Below, in pieces: positions 26,358 to 33,743 of a stretch of DNA of 33,743 bases (positions are counted from its first letter, which is position 1; every line of letters begins with the position of its first letter). Under the pieces are notes generated by a model. It saw nothing but the letters and a program-made list of their open reading frames with translations. It made no database searches and had not been told where the DNA came from. Origin of the DNA: Bacteroidales bacterium (GTDB taxonomy: Bacteria > Bacteroidota > Bacteroidia > Bacteroidales > WCHB1-69); the NCBI GenBank assembly GCA_031266895.1, contig JAISAD010000124.1:1-33743 (forward strand), in the 5' to 3' direction. The position numbers were made by a program, and so were the translations under genes.

Positions 26358-27614
26358 ATGAAGCAATTGTACAAAATTTTCAAGCAATACCCCAATATCT
26401 GCACCGATACAAGACAAATGGACCCGAATGCGCTCTTTTTTTGCTTGAAAGGCGATAATTTTGATGGAAATAAATTTGCCCTGCAAGCGGCCGAAATGGG
26501 CGCTAAATTGGTAATTACGGAAGATAAATCCTTAATGGGCGACCCTCGTTTTTTTTATGTAAAAGATGCTTTAAGATGCCTGCAAAAATTGGCATGTTAC
26601 CATCGTAAACAGTTCAAAATTCCCGTTATAGGCATTACCGGCACTAACGGCAAAACTACCACCAAAGAATTGGTGAATGCCGTACTATCCAAACGATACA
26701 AAACAGTAGCCACACAAAACAATTTCAACAATCATATCGGAGTCCCGCTTACACTGCTTTCTATTCGTCCTGATGACGAAGTGGCTATTATAGAAATGGG
26801 GGCTAATCATCAAGGCGAAATTGCCGAACTGTGTAAAATAGCGCGTCCAACTCATGCCCATATTACTAATATCGGTATCGCTCATCTTGAAGGTTTTGGC
26901 TCCATGAAAGCTCTTGTCAAAACTAAAATAGCACTCTTTCGCTTTGTGCGAGCGCGACACGGCATGATCTACGTTAATATGCATGACCCTATTGTATCTC
27001 GCTATTTTCCACGGCGTTATAAAAATGCCATTTTTTATGGAATGAACCCTCACCTCTATGAGAGCAAAGAATCCAGCAATTCCCCCTTTTTACAATTGCT
27101 CTTATATAAAAAAGAGGTGAAAACACACCTCACCGGTCAATACAACCTCTTTAACATATTGACGGCTTCTGTTATAGGCGAAGATTTTAACGTGTCGGAA
27201 GAGGCCATCATTGAAGCCATTGAATCCTATATTCCCTCCAATAATCGGTCGCAAGTGGTACAGTGCGGCAACAACACTCTGATTATCGACTATTACAATG
27301 CTAACCCCAGTAGCATGAAAGCAGCTCTCTACAATCTATCAGCAATTCAACATCCCCGCAAATTAGCTATTTTAGGTGATATGTATGAGTTGGGCACTTC
27401 AAGCAATGCAGCTCACCAAAAAGTTGTAGATCTGTGTAATGAATTAAATATCAATGCTTTATTCATAGGATCGGAATTCGAATCCTGCCACCCCAATCAC
27501 ACCTTTGAAAATATGGCAGCCCTTAATAGCTATCTCGCTGCTCATCATCCGGAAAATACGCTGATTTTGCTTAAAGGTTCGCGAGGCATGAAAATGGAAA
27601 ATGTAAGAATATAG
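26358..27614 (+). CDS. murF: UDP-N-acetylmuramoyl-tripeptide--D-alanyl-D-alanine ligase
   Basis: A 418-residue cytoplasmic Mur ligase that adds D-Ala-D-Ala to the UDP-MurNAc tripeptide, the last cytoplasmic step of the peptidoglycan precursor. The N-terminal substrate domain (TDTRQMDPNALFFCLKGD) is followed by the ATP loop GITGTNGKTTTKE (92-104), NNFNNHIGVPLTLL, the EMGANHQGEI motif and the NIGIAHLEGFGS metal/ATP segment. The C-terminal domain has IDYYNANPSSMKAAL, ILGDMYELG and a final LLKGSRGMKME. All are diagnostic of MurF. It is convergent with rpsA. Confidence 0.96.
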   Translation: MKQLYKIFKQYPNICTDTRQMDPNALFFCLKGDNFDGNKFALQAAEMGAKLVITEDKSLMGDPRFFYVKDALRCLQKLACYHRKQFKIPVIGITGTNGKTTTKELVNAVLSKRYKTVATQNNFNNHIGVPLTLLSIRPDDEVAIIEMGANHQGEIAELCKIARPTHAHITNIGIAHLEGFGSMKALVKTKIALFRFVRARHGMIYVNMHDPIVSRYFPRRYKNAIFYGMNPHLYESKESSNSPFLQLLLYKKEVKTHLTGQYNLFNILTASVIGEDFNVSEEAIIEAIESYIPSNNRSQVVQCGNNTLIIDYYNANPSSMKAALYNLSAIQHPRKLAILGDMYELGTSSNAAHQKVVDLCNELNINALFIGSEFESCHPNHTFENMAALNSYLAAHHPENTLILLKGSRGMKMENVRI

Positions 27615-27671
27615 AATTTTCCACTCTCAATACTGTAAGTAATTGAACAGTTATAAATTGTTTTAATGAAA

Positions 27672-27706
27672 AAAGAAGCTGTCTTTACTTGCAAAACAGC
27701 CTCTTT
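27672..27706 (-). terminator. Terminator between murF and rpsA, best on the rpsA strand
   Basis: Arms at 27672-27682 and 27696-27706 form an 11-bp stem with one mismatch and a 13-nt loop. Read on the minus strand, the stem is followed by a run of T's (complement of GAAAAAAG), so it should end rpsA; on the plus strand the trailing sequence is weaker, though it could still serve murF. Confidence 0.65.
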
Positions 27707-27728
27707 AATATTATAAACAAACACTTAA

Positions 27729-29726
27729 TTACTCTTTGTCTTCAGTCTTTTCAAGATCTTCTTTTAAAGATTGGAGGACATTCAAATCGCCAAGGGTAGT
27801 CTTTTCTGCATTATCATTGATTTTGGCAATCTCTTTTGCCTTTTTCTTCTCTTCCGACATGGAGCGTCTCTCTTCATCTTCTCTGGAATCCTGCCATGTT
27901 CTAGTATGAGAAAGCACGATTTTTTTCGCTTCTTTTGAAAATTCAACCACTTTAAACGGCAGCGTTTCATCTACCTTAATGTTGGTTTTATTCTCTTTCT
28001 GAATGCTACGGTTGAAACAAAAGCCTTCAATCCCATGAGGCAATGCAATTGTAAATCCTTTTTCATTCTGATTAAGTACCGTACCTTCGTGTATCGAACC
28101 GAGTTCAAATATGGTTTCAAATACATCCCACGGATTTTCTTCCAACTGTTTGTGTCCCAAACTGAGACGGCGACTTTCCACATCTACTTCAAGTACAACT
28201 ACCTCAATAGATTCTCCAATTCTGGTAAATTCTGCCGGATGTTTGATTCTCTTTGACCATGAAAGGTCTGAAATGTGAATTAATCCATCCACACCCTCTT
28301 CAAGTTCTACAAAGATACCAAAAGTGGTAAAATTGCGTACGATAGCAGTATGTTTTGAACCAACAGGATATTTTTCAGCAATGTTGATCCATGGATCGGG
28401 AATAAGTTGCTTGATGCCAAGCGACATTTTTCGTTCTTCACGATCGAGAGTCAAAATAACGGCTTCTACCTCTTCGCCCACCTTTAAGAAATCGTGAGCA
28501 GTACGCAGGTGCTGCGACCACGACATTTCCGAAACGTGAATTAAACCCTCTACGCCCGGCATAATTTCAACAAATGCACCATAATCGGCAAGCACTACCA
28601 CTTTTCCCTTAACCTTATCACCAACAGCCAGCTCCTCAGACAGAGCATCCCACGGATGTGGCATTAATTGCTTTAAGCCAAGTGCAATGCGTTTTTTATT
28701 TTCGTCAAAGTCGAGAATAACCACATTGATCTTTTGGTCGAGTTCTACCACTTCTTCGGGATGAAGAATGCGTCCCCAAGACAAGTCGGTAATGTGAATA
28801 AGACCGTCAACTCCACCCAAATCAATAAATACACCGTAATTGGTGATATTTTTAACTGTACCTTCCAAAATATGACCTTTTTCGAGGCTGGCAATAATTT
28901 CGGCTTTTTGCGATTCCAATTCATCTTCAATAAGCGCTTTGTGCGATACTACCACGTTTTTATATTCATGATTAATCTTAACCACCTTAAATTCCATAGT
29001 TTTATCAACAAAGAGGTCATAGTCACGAATAGGTTTCACATCAATTTGAGAGCCGGGCAAAAACGCTTCTATTCCAAATACATCAACAATCAGACCGCCT
29101 TTGGTTCTGCATTTTACATAGCCGGTAATAATTTCCTGATCTTCGTAAGCCTGATTAACACGCTGCCATGATTTGAGCATGCGGGCTTTTTTATGGGAGA
29201 GCAGCAATTGACCACAAGAATCTTCCTGGCTTTCTATATACACTTCAATCTGATCGCCAGGTTTCACATCTGCATAACGTACTTCGGAAGCGGCAATTAC
29301 ACCATCGGACTTAAACCCGATGTTTACTACTACTTCGCGACTGTTTGCGGAAACCACTGTCCCCATTATGACTACTTGTTTTTCGATTGACTTAAAAGAC
29401 TGAGTATAAGCGTCTTTCAGTTCCTGAAACTCATTATCCTCATATTTCATGCCTTTTTTATTATCCAAGGCGTTCCAATCGAAAGTTTCAAGCGATCCAT
29501 AAACATTTTCTACAGGATTAAAAAGTTGGCGTGCTTTTGGCTCAGTTGCCATTTCGGGAGTTGGAACCGGTTCTTCCGTTAATTCTACCGATTCACTGAT
29601 TTCGGAGGCAACCGCTTCGTTTTCAGCTACTTCTAAAGTAACTTCAGCTACAGGTTGTTCATTTATTTGGTCTTGATTAGCTTCCATTTCGGAAGCCATT
29701 TCGGCGATATTTTCGTTTTCTGCCAT
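27729..29726 (-). CDS. rpsA: 30S ribosomal protein S1
   Basis: A 665-residue protein that binds mRNA and helps initiation on the 30S subunit. An acidic N-terminal extension rich in Glu and Ala (about 1-60) precedes six S1 RNA-binding repeats. The third to fifth carry the full motif (NYGVFIDLGGVDGLIHITDLSW, in the variants ADYGAFVEIMPGVEGLIHVS and TTFGIFVELEEGVDGLIHIS); the first, second and sixth are divergent. A charged tail (EEERRSMSEEKKKAKEIAK) closes it. The ATG at 29726 (MAENENIAEM) is chosen; the frame continues to 29855 but that stretch is basic, Cys-rich and crosses the promoter. The start is preceded by an A-rich run rather than a Shine-Dalgarno sequence. Confidence 0.95.
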   Translation of the reverse strand: MAENENIAEMASEMEANQDQINEQPVAEVTLEVAENEAVASEISESVELTEEPVPTPEMATEPKARQLFNPVENVYGSLETFDWNALDNKKGMKYEDNEFQELKDAYTQSFKSIEKQVVIMGTVVSANSREVVVNIGFKSDGVIAASEVRYADVKPGDQIEVYIESQEDSCGQLLLSHKKARMLKSWQRVNQAYEDQEIITGYVKCRTKGGLIVDVFGIEAFLPGSQIDVKPIRDYDLFVDKTMEFKVVKINHEYKNVVVSHKALIEDELESQKAEIIASLEKGHILEGTVKNITNYGVFIDLGGVDGLIHITDLSWGRILHPEEVVELDQKINVVILDFDENKKRIALGLKQLMPHPWDALSEELAVGDKVKGKVVVLADYGAFVEIMPGVEGLIHVSEMSWSQHLRTAHDFLKVGEEVEAVILTLDREERKMSLGIKQLIPDPWINIAEKYPVGSKHTAIVRNFTTFGIFVELEEGVDGLIHISDLSWSKRIKHPAEFTRIGESIEVVVLEVDVESRRLSLGHKQLEENPWDVFETIFELGSIHEGTVLNQNEKGFTIALPHGIEGFCFNRSIQKENKTNIKVDETLPFKVVEFSKEAKKIVLSHTRTWQDSREDEERRSMSEEKKKAKEIAKINDNAEKTTLGDLNVLQSLKEDLEKTEDKE

Positions 29727-29741
29727 TTTTTTTTGTGTCGA

Positions 29742-29758
29742 TTTGCATTTTATGCAAA
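29742..29758 (-). promoter_or_regulatory. Perfect hairpin in the rpsA leader
   Basis: On the minus strand, TTTGCAT-AAA-ATGCAAA forms a perfect 7-bp stem with a 3-nt loop, 15 nt before the rpsA ATG. An A-rich stretch lies between hairpin and start. S1 is known to control its own translation in other bacteria; a similar role here is inference. Confidence 0.45.
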
Positions 29759-29828
29759 CCTTTTTTAAAATTAAACAATTGAGGTTCATAATTTTACCCA
29801 AATAAAGAGCCTCTTTTAATTGGGACTG

Positions 29829-29836
29829 CAAAAGTA
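29829..29836 (-). promoter_or_regulatory. Candidate -7 box for rpsA
   Basis: On the minus strand the sequence reads TACTTTTG, an exact TAnnTTTG match, about 105 nt before the rpsA ATG; no -33 TTTG is evident. It defines a leader that contains the hairpin at 29742-29758 and the near-palindrome AAAGAGCCTCTTT at 29804-29816. Confidence 0.45.
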
Positions 29837-29973
29837 CATAAAATTTTTCAATCATTGTAAGGCACTTGATTTGGCTTTCTTTTTTATATCAGTTTTAGGT
29901 TCGTATAAAAATTAGCATACTTTATCAAATACCACCAATTTTCTATCTTAACAGGCAGTTTTTACAATGAAAT

Positions 29974-30093
29974 TCAATAAATTCCCGTAACTTGCTTCAT
30001 AACAATCATATAATCGGCATAGCGACGTGCATTGCGCAATCTGGTTTTCCTTAAATTGAGAAAGGTAATATTAATCGGTTGCCAGTAAAGTGG
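29974..30093 (-). pseudogene. C-terminal remnant of an unidentified gene
   Basis: In the 770-bp stretch 29837-30606 without an intact gene, the minus strand keeps 39 protein-like codons that end in TGA: PLYWQPINITFLNLRK, then RLRNARRYADYMIVMKQVTG. Just upstream, another minus frame (to about 30170) has RDSLLGRSHVLRKGTGFERK, as if the frame had shifted. No family is recognised. The rest of the gap is AT-rich with nothing I can name; no tRNA-like folds were seen. Confidence 0.35.
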
Positions 30094-30606
30094 CTACATT
30101 TTTGAATTTGCCCTGAAATTTTCTTTCAAAACCCGTACCCTTCCGTAAAACATGAGAACGTCCTAAAAGAGAATCCCGTATCTCATATTTTCGCAAAATA
30201 TGAAGAATAGTGAAAACAGTGGAAAATAGCGAATATTCAACATCAATACAGCGAATTTGCAACCGAAAATACCTAAATAAGCCAAACAATTCACGCCTAT
30301 TGGCATGAACGTTGCCTTATTCTCGATAGAAATGTGGTAAATTTCGACAACAAGAGAACAAGAGTGTTTTTTCTTGGACATATAAAATATAGATACTTTA
30401 CAGAACTCTAGGATAAAAAAACGCTCCGTCCGTTGGGCGTGAGTTTTATGGCAATTATATTTGGGTTCAAGATCGCCTATACCTTATGTGACAAGTGTAA
30501 GTGCTGAAATTCATGCTTTTTCTATTTTTAATGCGCTGTAACCCAAATCAGTAAACTAATCAAAATTATACTAAAGTTATGTATTCACATTTAAAAACAA
30601 ATCAGC

Positions 30607-30858
30607 ATGAAAAAGAGCATTATTGTTTTAAGTTTAGTGTTATGGGTCTTTGCTGCCCATAACCTGCATGCCCAGGAGGGCTGCGCCGTAAGCATTGCGC
30701 CGAGCACTGTGCCACTCTCAAATGACTTCCTATCCAAGCGTCAGACCTGTAGAGACGGGCGAAACCGACTGCCTGCGCGCTTTTATGTCCATTTTTTACA
30801 AAATTCAGAAAGCAAAAAGCGCCTTTCCGTTCGTTTTTGCACTATTATCGTATTGTAA
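30607..30858 (+). CDS. Short secreted protein or truncated secreted-protein start
   Basis: An 83-codon frame that opens with a convincing signal peptide, MKKSIIVLSLVLWVFAAHNL, cleavable at HAQ. The mature part is short, basic and unlike a folded domain. From 30722 to 30862 the overlapping second frame is open too (46 codons, starting MTSYPSVRPVETGETD and ending FALLSYCK), so the gene may be the 5' end of a longer exported protein broken by deletion or frameshift. No function is assigned. Confidence 0.4.
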   Translation: MKKSIIVLSLVLWVFAAHNLHAQEGCAVSIAPSTVPLSNDFLSKRQTCRDGRNRLPARFYVHFLQNSESKKRLSVRFCTIIVL

Positions 30859-30997
30859 ATAATTCATTCTCACCAGCATATAAAAAATAACGGTTTGTAT
30901 TGATTTTTTTGTACAATCGAACCGCCATTTTTGAACGGCATAAAAATTATTACTAATTTAAAATTTAGATTAACTCAAATTCTGATGTTGCGGCTCT

Positions 30998-31090
30998 ATG
31001 GGGTTATTGGTAATGGCCTTGAGTTGCGGCAAGGATTGTAAAAAGGGCGACCTCGGTTATCCGGCTACTGAAAAAACCTGCAATGTGTAA
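30998..31090 (+). pseudogene. Truncated lipoprotein signal remnant
   Basis: Thirty codons beginning MGLLVMALSCGKDCKKGD have a lipobox (VMALSC) but stop at TAA (31088-31090). They lie in the stretch 30863-31672, which holds no intact gene. Probably the start of a lost lipoprotein. Confidence 0.35.
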
Positions 31091-31191
31091 GCCCCCAGCC
31101 GCTCAGTGTCAGTTAGCACCTCTCAATCCGGTATCGAAACCAAAATACATAATACTATAAACTCAATAAATAACCTTAAAATCAAAACGCT

Positions 31192-31612
31192 ATAAAACGT
31201 ATCATTTTCATGCTAATGGCAGCCTGCGTGCTGTTAGCCTTCTCGTGCCACAAGCCCGAGGAAGAACTTGACCCTCAACTTCAACTGCAGAACAAGCCGT
31301 AGCGGCCAGTTGTCTCCCCCGGCGACAGCGTGCTGCCGCCCTACATCGAAAAATAGATTTGGGTGCAATACTCCCGAAATGACGGTGCCGTCCGAAGACC
31401 TCTTTGGCGCCGATGCCCGTGCCATTACTATTGACTGGCACAACTCTACCTACACAATCACAAGCCAAAGTTGCAAAAGTGCCACTAGTTACCAAATTGT
31501 GCTCGAAATTTCGGGGAGATTTTCAATGAGGAATACGATAGTTATGTCTTTAGGAAATCCATTTCCTGTAATAAAAATTGTGCTTAATGGTATTATACTT
31601 TGCGCGGTCTAA
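31192..31612 (+). pseudogene. Decayed lipoprotein gene
   Basis: A lipoprotein-like start, KRIIFMLMAACVLLAFSCHK, has ATA where the first Met would be expected (ATGs follow at 31210 and 31216). It runs into TAG at 31300 and again at 31354 in the same frame. Coding character then continues in another frame to about 31540 (SEDLFGADARAITIDWHNST, then SATSYQIVLEIS). Several stops and at least one frameshift mark it as dead. Family unknown. Confidence 0.4.
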
Positions 31613-31638
31613 AATTGTGAGATGAGAAATAGAAAAAA

Positions 31639-31680
31639 GTAAGCATCTTTGTGTCGTCAAACCCAATAAAAGATGCTTAC
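31639..31680 (+). promoter_or_regulatory. Inverted repeat over the transposase start codon
   Basis: GTAAGCATCTTT (31639-31650) and AAAGATGCTTAC (31669-31680) are perfect 12-bp complements around an 18-nt loop; the right arm contains the ATG at 31673. In an RNA covering both arms, the start codon would be paired. CATCTTTG at 31644-31651 is close to a -7 box, so the element's own transcripts might begin inside the loop and escape pairing. Confidence 0.55.
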
Positions 31681-32215
31681 AAAACTGAATCTCTCCGAAA
31701 TCGAAAACTTCAGGAAAAACCCCGTCCGCAGTATCGCCGGGGCCATAAGCAGCATAAAGAAATTGACAGGCAACGAAAGGAAGTCCATCCAGGGAAGAGC
31801 CTTTCTGCACAGACACGGTTTAAAATACCGTAAACTTGCCTCCATTCCTGGAAAAGCGGATACGGATCAACAAAAACAATTTCTTGAAAAAGAGTTAAAT
31901 CCAGCCACAGAAAAGGCAAAGAAGGGCGAGATTGAGTTACTGTTTATTTTACCCTGTCAGCATTTTTGTGCTTGGTTCGGTCGCAAGTGAGAACATTTTT
32001 AAGGACCTCTCACGAATGCAACCGTATCAATGTGCTTGGTGCTGTTAATGCTATGAGCAAGGAAGTTGCCATCCTTATAAATACCACTTACATTATAGTG
32101 GAAATACCCATAATGTTCCTTGTTATACTGAAAGAAAAAGACGCGCTAAAACCCGTCTTTTTAGTCCCGGACAATGCCAAATACCAGCATTGCAATGCCG
32201 TTAAGAACAAAGCTG
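31673..32215 (+). pseudogene. IS630-family transposase, frameshifted and truncated
   Basis: The first frame (31673 to about 31950) gives NLSEIENFRKNPV, KKLTGNERKSIQGRAFLHRH, GLKYRKLASIPGKAD and KAKKGEIELLF, the N-terminal helix-turn-helix half of an IS630 DDE transposase. Near 31950-31980 the frame shifts and about 15 expected residues are missing, with the first catalytic Asp lost. The second frame (about 31980-32215) reads VRTFLRTSHECNRINVLGAV, NAMSKEVAILINTTYI and VFLVPDNAKYQHCNAV, which includes the second catalytic Asp region (DNAKYQ). It then joins unrelated DUF3987 sequence, so the C-terminal part with the last catalytic acid is gone. Inactive. The end repeats could not be fixed. Confidence 0.75.
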
Positions 32216-33222
32216 AAGACAAAGAGTATCAGCGCCAGTTGACCGAGTATGCAACCACAAAAGGCAATGCAGACAGAGAATGCCCGCAGGAGCCACCTTT
32301 GCGAATGTTAATCATTCCCGCCAATAACAGCACAACAGGATTGTTTTCAAATTCTGAATGACAGCAAAGATAGGGCTGATTTTTGAAACAGAGGGCGATA
32401 CACTCGCTCAAACATTCAAATCGGAACACGGCAACTATTCAGACGATTTACGTAAAGCGTTTCACCACGAAACCATATCATATAACTGCCGCAAAGACCG
32501 TGAATTTGTAGAACTGCAAACGCCACGCCTTTCGGCTCTGCTTTCGGGAACGCCAAGCAAGTATCAACGCTCATACCAAATACCGAAAACGGTCTGTTCA
32601 GCCGTTTCACATTCTACTATGAATATCCTGGTTTGGAAAGATGTATTTGCCAGCGAGGACAGTCAAACCGCTTGACGATTATTTTCGTCATTTGGGCAAT
32701 CAGTTTTTCGATTTTTACAAAACCATGCAACATCAACCCGATCCGTTGTGCTTTTGCTTCACAGCAGCACAGTAACAGATTTTAACGCTTATTTTTCGCA
32801 GGCTCAAAATCATTACCTGTATTTGTACAGCGTTGATCATCTGGCAGTCGTGCGCCGTTTGGGATTGATAACATTTCGCGTGGCAATGATTTTAATGGCA
32901 TTGCGGATAATGGAAAACGGCAATATCACAAGTCCGATGATTTGCAGCGATACCGATTTCAAACAGCATCCTAATCCAACACGCCGTAAGGGTTTTTAGT
33001 GATTTGCTCATCGAGCAGAAAACACCCAAGCAACCAAACCAAAAGCAACTGTTTTTAGAATCCCTGCTGCCCGAATTTTCGCGGAAGGATTGTCTGATCA
33101 CCACCAAACGCCTGCAAATCCCCGACAAAACCGCAGAAAAACACAATGCCAAATTCACGCGAAGCAGCTTAATCACTTTGCTCACGACAAATACAAGAAA
33201 ACATAGAGGGGAAGGACAGTAA
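32216..33222 (+). pseudogene. DUF3987 mobile-element protein, multiply frameshifted
   Basis: Read piecewise, this is the C-terminal two-thirds of a DUF3987 protein, a family of Bacteroidota mobile elements often found with VirE-like/primase functions. Segments in order: EYQRQLTEYATT and PPLRMLIIPANNSTTG (to about 32335); LIFETEGDTLAQTFKSEHG and REFVELQTPRLSALLSGTP (32375-32565); then, in another frame, LIPNTENGLFSRFTFYYE; back to WKDVFASEDSQT; LDDYFRHLGNQFFDFYKT; FNAYFSQAQNHYLYLYSVD to MICSDTDFK (32766-32965); and LFLESLLPEFSRKDC to the TAA at 33222. At least six frame changes are needed, and the N-terminal part is missing. The stop lies in the first arm of the terminator. Confidence 0.75.
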
Positions 33223-33237
33223 AACGCTGTCCTTTTC
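33212..33237 (+). terminator. Terminator at the end of the DUF3987 remnant
   Basis: AAGGACAG (33212-33219) pairs perfectly with CTGTCCTT (33227-33234) around a 7-nt loop, followed by T-rich sequence. It separates the mobile-element graveyard from the regulator-hsdM unit. Confidence 0.8.
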
Positions 33238-33253
33238 TGTTGTTGATAATTTT

Positions 33254-33288
33254 TTGACTGTTAAGTCCAAGAAAAATCGTACCTTTGC
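33254..33288 (+). promoter_or_regulatory. Promoter for the XRE regulator-hsdM unit
   Basis: TTTG (33254-33257), a 23-nt spacer and TACCTTTG (33281-33288), an exact -7 match. It lies just after the terminator and 35 bp before the ATG at 33323. The spacing is a little long. Confidence 0.55.
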
Positions 33289-33322
33289 CAAAAATTTCAA
33301 GACACATAAATATTGAAATATT

Positions 33323-33625
33323 ATGAAATTTGTAGAACGAATAAAACAATTACGCGAGGAACGTCAACTACCGCAACGGAAATTGGCGACTACTTTGGAT
33401 ATAGATACGGCTACCTATTGCAAAATAGAGAAAGGCGAGCGGCGTGTCAAAGCTGAACAGATTGTAGTGATTGCCGATTTATTGAAAACAGATAAAGACG
33501 AACTCCTTGTTCTTTGGCTTGCCGATCAAGTTGCAGCAGTGGTAACAGACGAACAAAAAGTGGCAGACAGGGCGCTGAATATTGCAAAACGGAATATCAA
33601 TAAGAAAAACGCCAATAAATCATAA
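33323..33625 (+). CDS. XRE-family helix-turn-helix regulator
   Basis: A 100-residue DNA-binding protein. Residues 5-60 are a Cro/C1-type helix-turn-helix: IKQLREERQLPQRKLATTL, the turn DIDTATYCKIEKGER and the VKAEQIVVIADLLKTDKDEL helices. The C-terminal 35 residues are helical and basic. Its stop overlaps the hsdM start (TAATG at 33623-33627), so the two are translationally coupled. By analogy with restriction-modification controller proteins it may set methylase or restriction expression; that is inference from position. It has its own promoter. Confidence 0.88.
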   Translation: MKFVERIKQLREERQLPQRKLATTLDIDTATYCKIEKGERRVKAEQIVVIADLLKTDKDELLVLWLADQVAAVVTDEQKVADRALNIAKRNINKKNANKS

Positions 33626-33743
33626 TGAGCAGAGAACAGCAGCGAGCGGAACTCCACCGCACCATTTGGAAAATCGCCAACGACCTGCGCGGGTCTGTTG
33701 ACGGTTGGGATTTCAAACAGTATGTACTCGGCTTTTTGTTTTA
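33625..33743 (+). CDS. hsdM: Type I restriction-modification methylase HsdM, N-terminal fragment
   Basis: Thirty-nine codons are visible before the window ends. MSREQQRAELHRTIWKIAND and LRGSVDGWDFKQYVLGFLF match the N-terminal helical domain of HsdM, the adenine methylase subunit of type I systems. The catalytic domain (NPPY region) would lie beyond the edge. The start overlaps the stop of the XRE regulator by one base. hsdS and hsdR are expected downstream but cannot be seen. Confidence 0.88.
   Translation, partial: MSREQQRAELHRTIWKIANDLRGSVDGWDFKQYVLGFLF

Noticed and set aside
29837..30606. Possible tRNA or other structured RNA gene in the long gap before 30607
   Set aside because: I scanned for cloverleaf-like arms and a GTTCRA-type T-loop and saw none; the stretch looks like eroded coding DNA.

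Overview
The window reads as a piece of a Bacteroidota (probably Bacteroidales) chromosome. Supporting signs are type IX secretion (T9SS) C-terminal sorting domains on three large exported proteins, -7 boxes of the form TAnnTTTG, mostly A-rich rather than Shine-Dalgarno leaders, and family content such as DUF4293, a DUF3987 mobile-element protein and a six-domain ribosomal protein S1. It is a mix of ordinary housekeeping genes, giant secreted repeat proteins and one decayed mobile-DNA region.

Layout. 127-10442 (+): two adjacent giant secreted proteins (1429 and 1991 aa) built from tandem units that end in a Gly-Cys-Asp-Ser (GCDS) motif. The second also has a glycine-rich domain and seven PKD-like repeats. 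A strong terminator closes them. 10733-14314 (-): a YifB/ComM-type AAA ATPase, then a DUF58 (vWA) protein and a MoxR ATPase. 14671-18599 (+): DUF4293 membrane protein, bifunctional NAD(P)H-hydrate repair enzyme, IspD, an SRPBCC-fold protein and LptB, tightly packed, ending in a terminator whose stem starts inside the lptB stop codon. 18891-23111 (+): a tandemly duplicated small lipoprotein gene with unusually strong Shine-Dalgarno sequences, overlapping (ATGA) a T9SS subtilisin-like protease that is split by one in-frame amber codon just before its catalytic aspartate. 23356-27614 (+): valS, a small membrane protein and murF. 27729-29726 (-): rpsA with a hairpin in its leader. 29727-33237: a gene-poor graveyard with a C-terminal gene remnant, a short secreted peptide, lipoprotein remnants, a frameshifted IS630-type transposase and a heavily frameshifted DUF3987 gene. 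33323-end (+): an XRE-type regulator overlapping the start of a type I restriction-modification methylase (hsdM), which runs off the window.

How they work together. The housekeeping genes cover isoprenoid precursor synthesis (ispD), LPS export (lptB), cell-wall precursor synthesis (murF), translation (valS, rpsA) and metabolite repair (nnr). The exported proteins would use Sec followed by T9SS to reach the surface. I did not find a clear new multi-gene system. The most interesting points are the cysteine-paired GCDS repeat architecture with near-fixed codons, the duplicated lipoprotein plus amber-interrupted protease locus, the start-codon hairpin of the IS630 remnant and the perfect hairpin in the rpsA leader. 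No tRNA, rRNA or CRISPR array was seen. All family assignments come from reading motifs; no database search was run.
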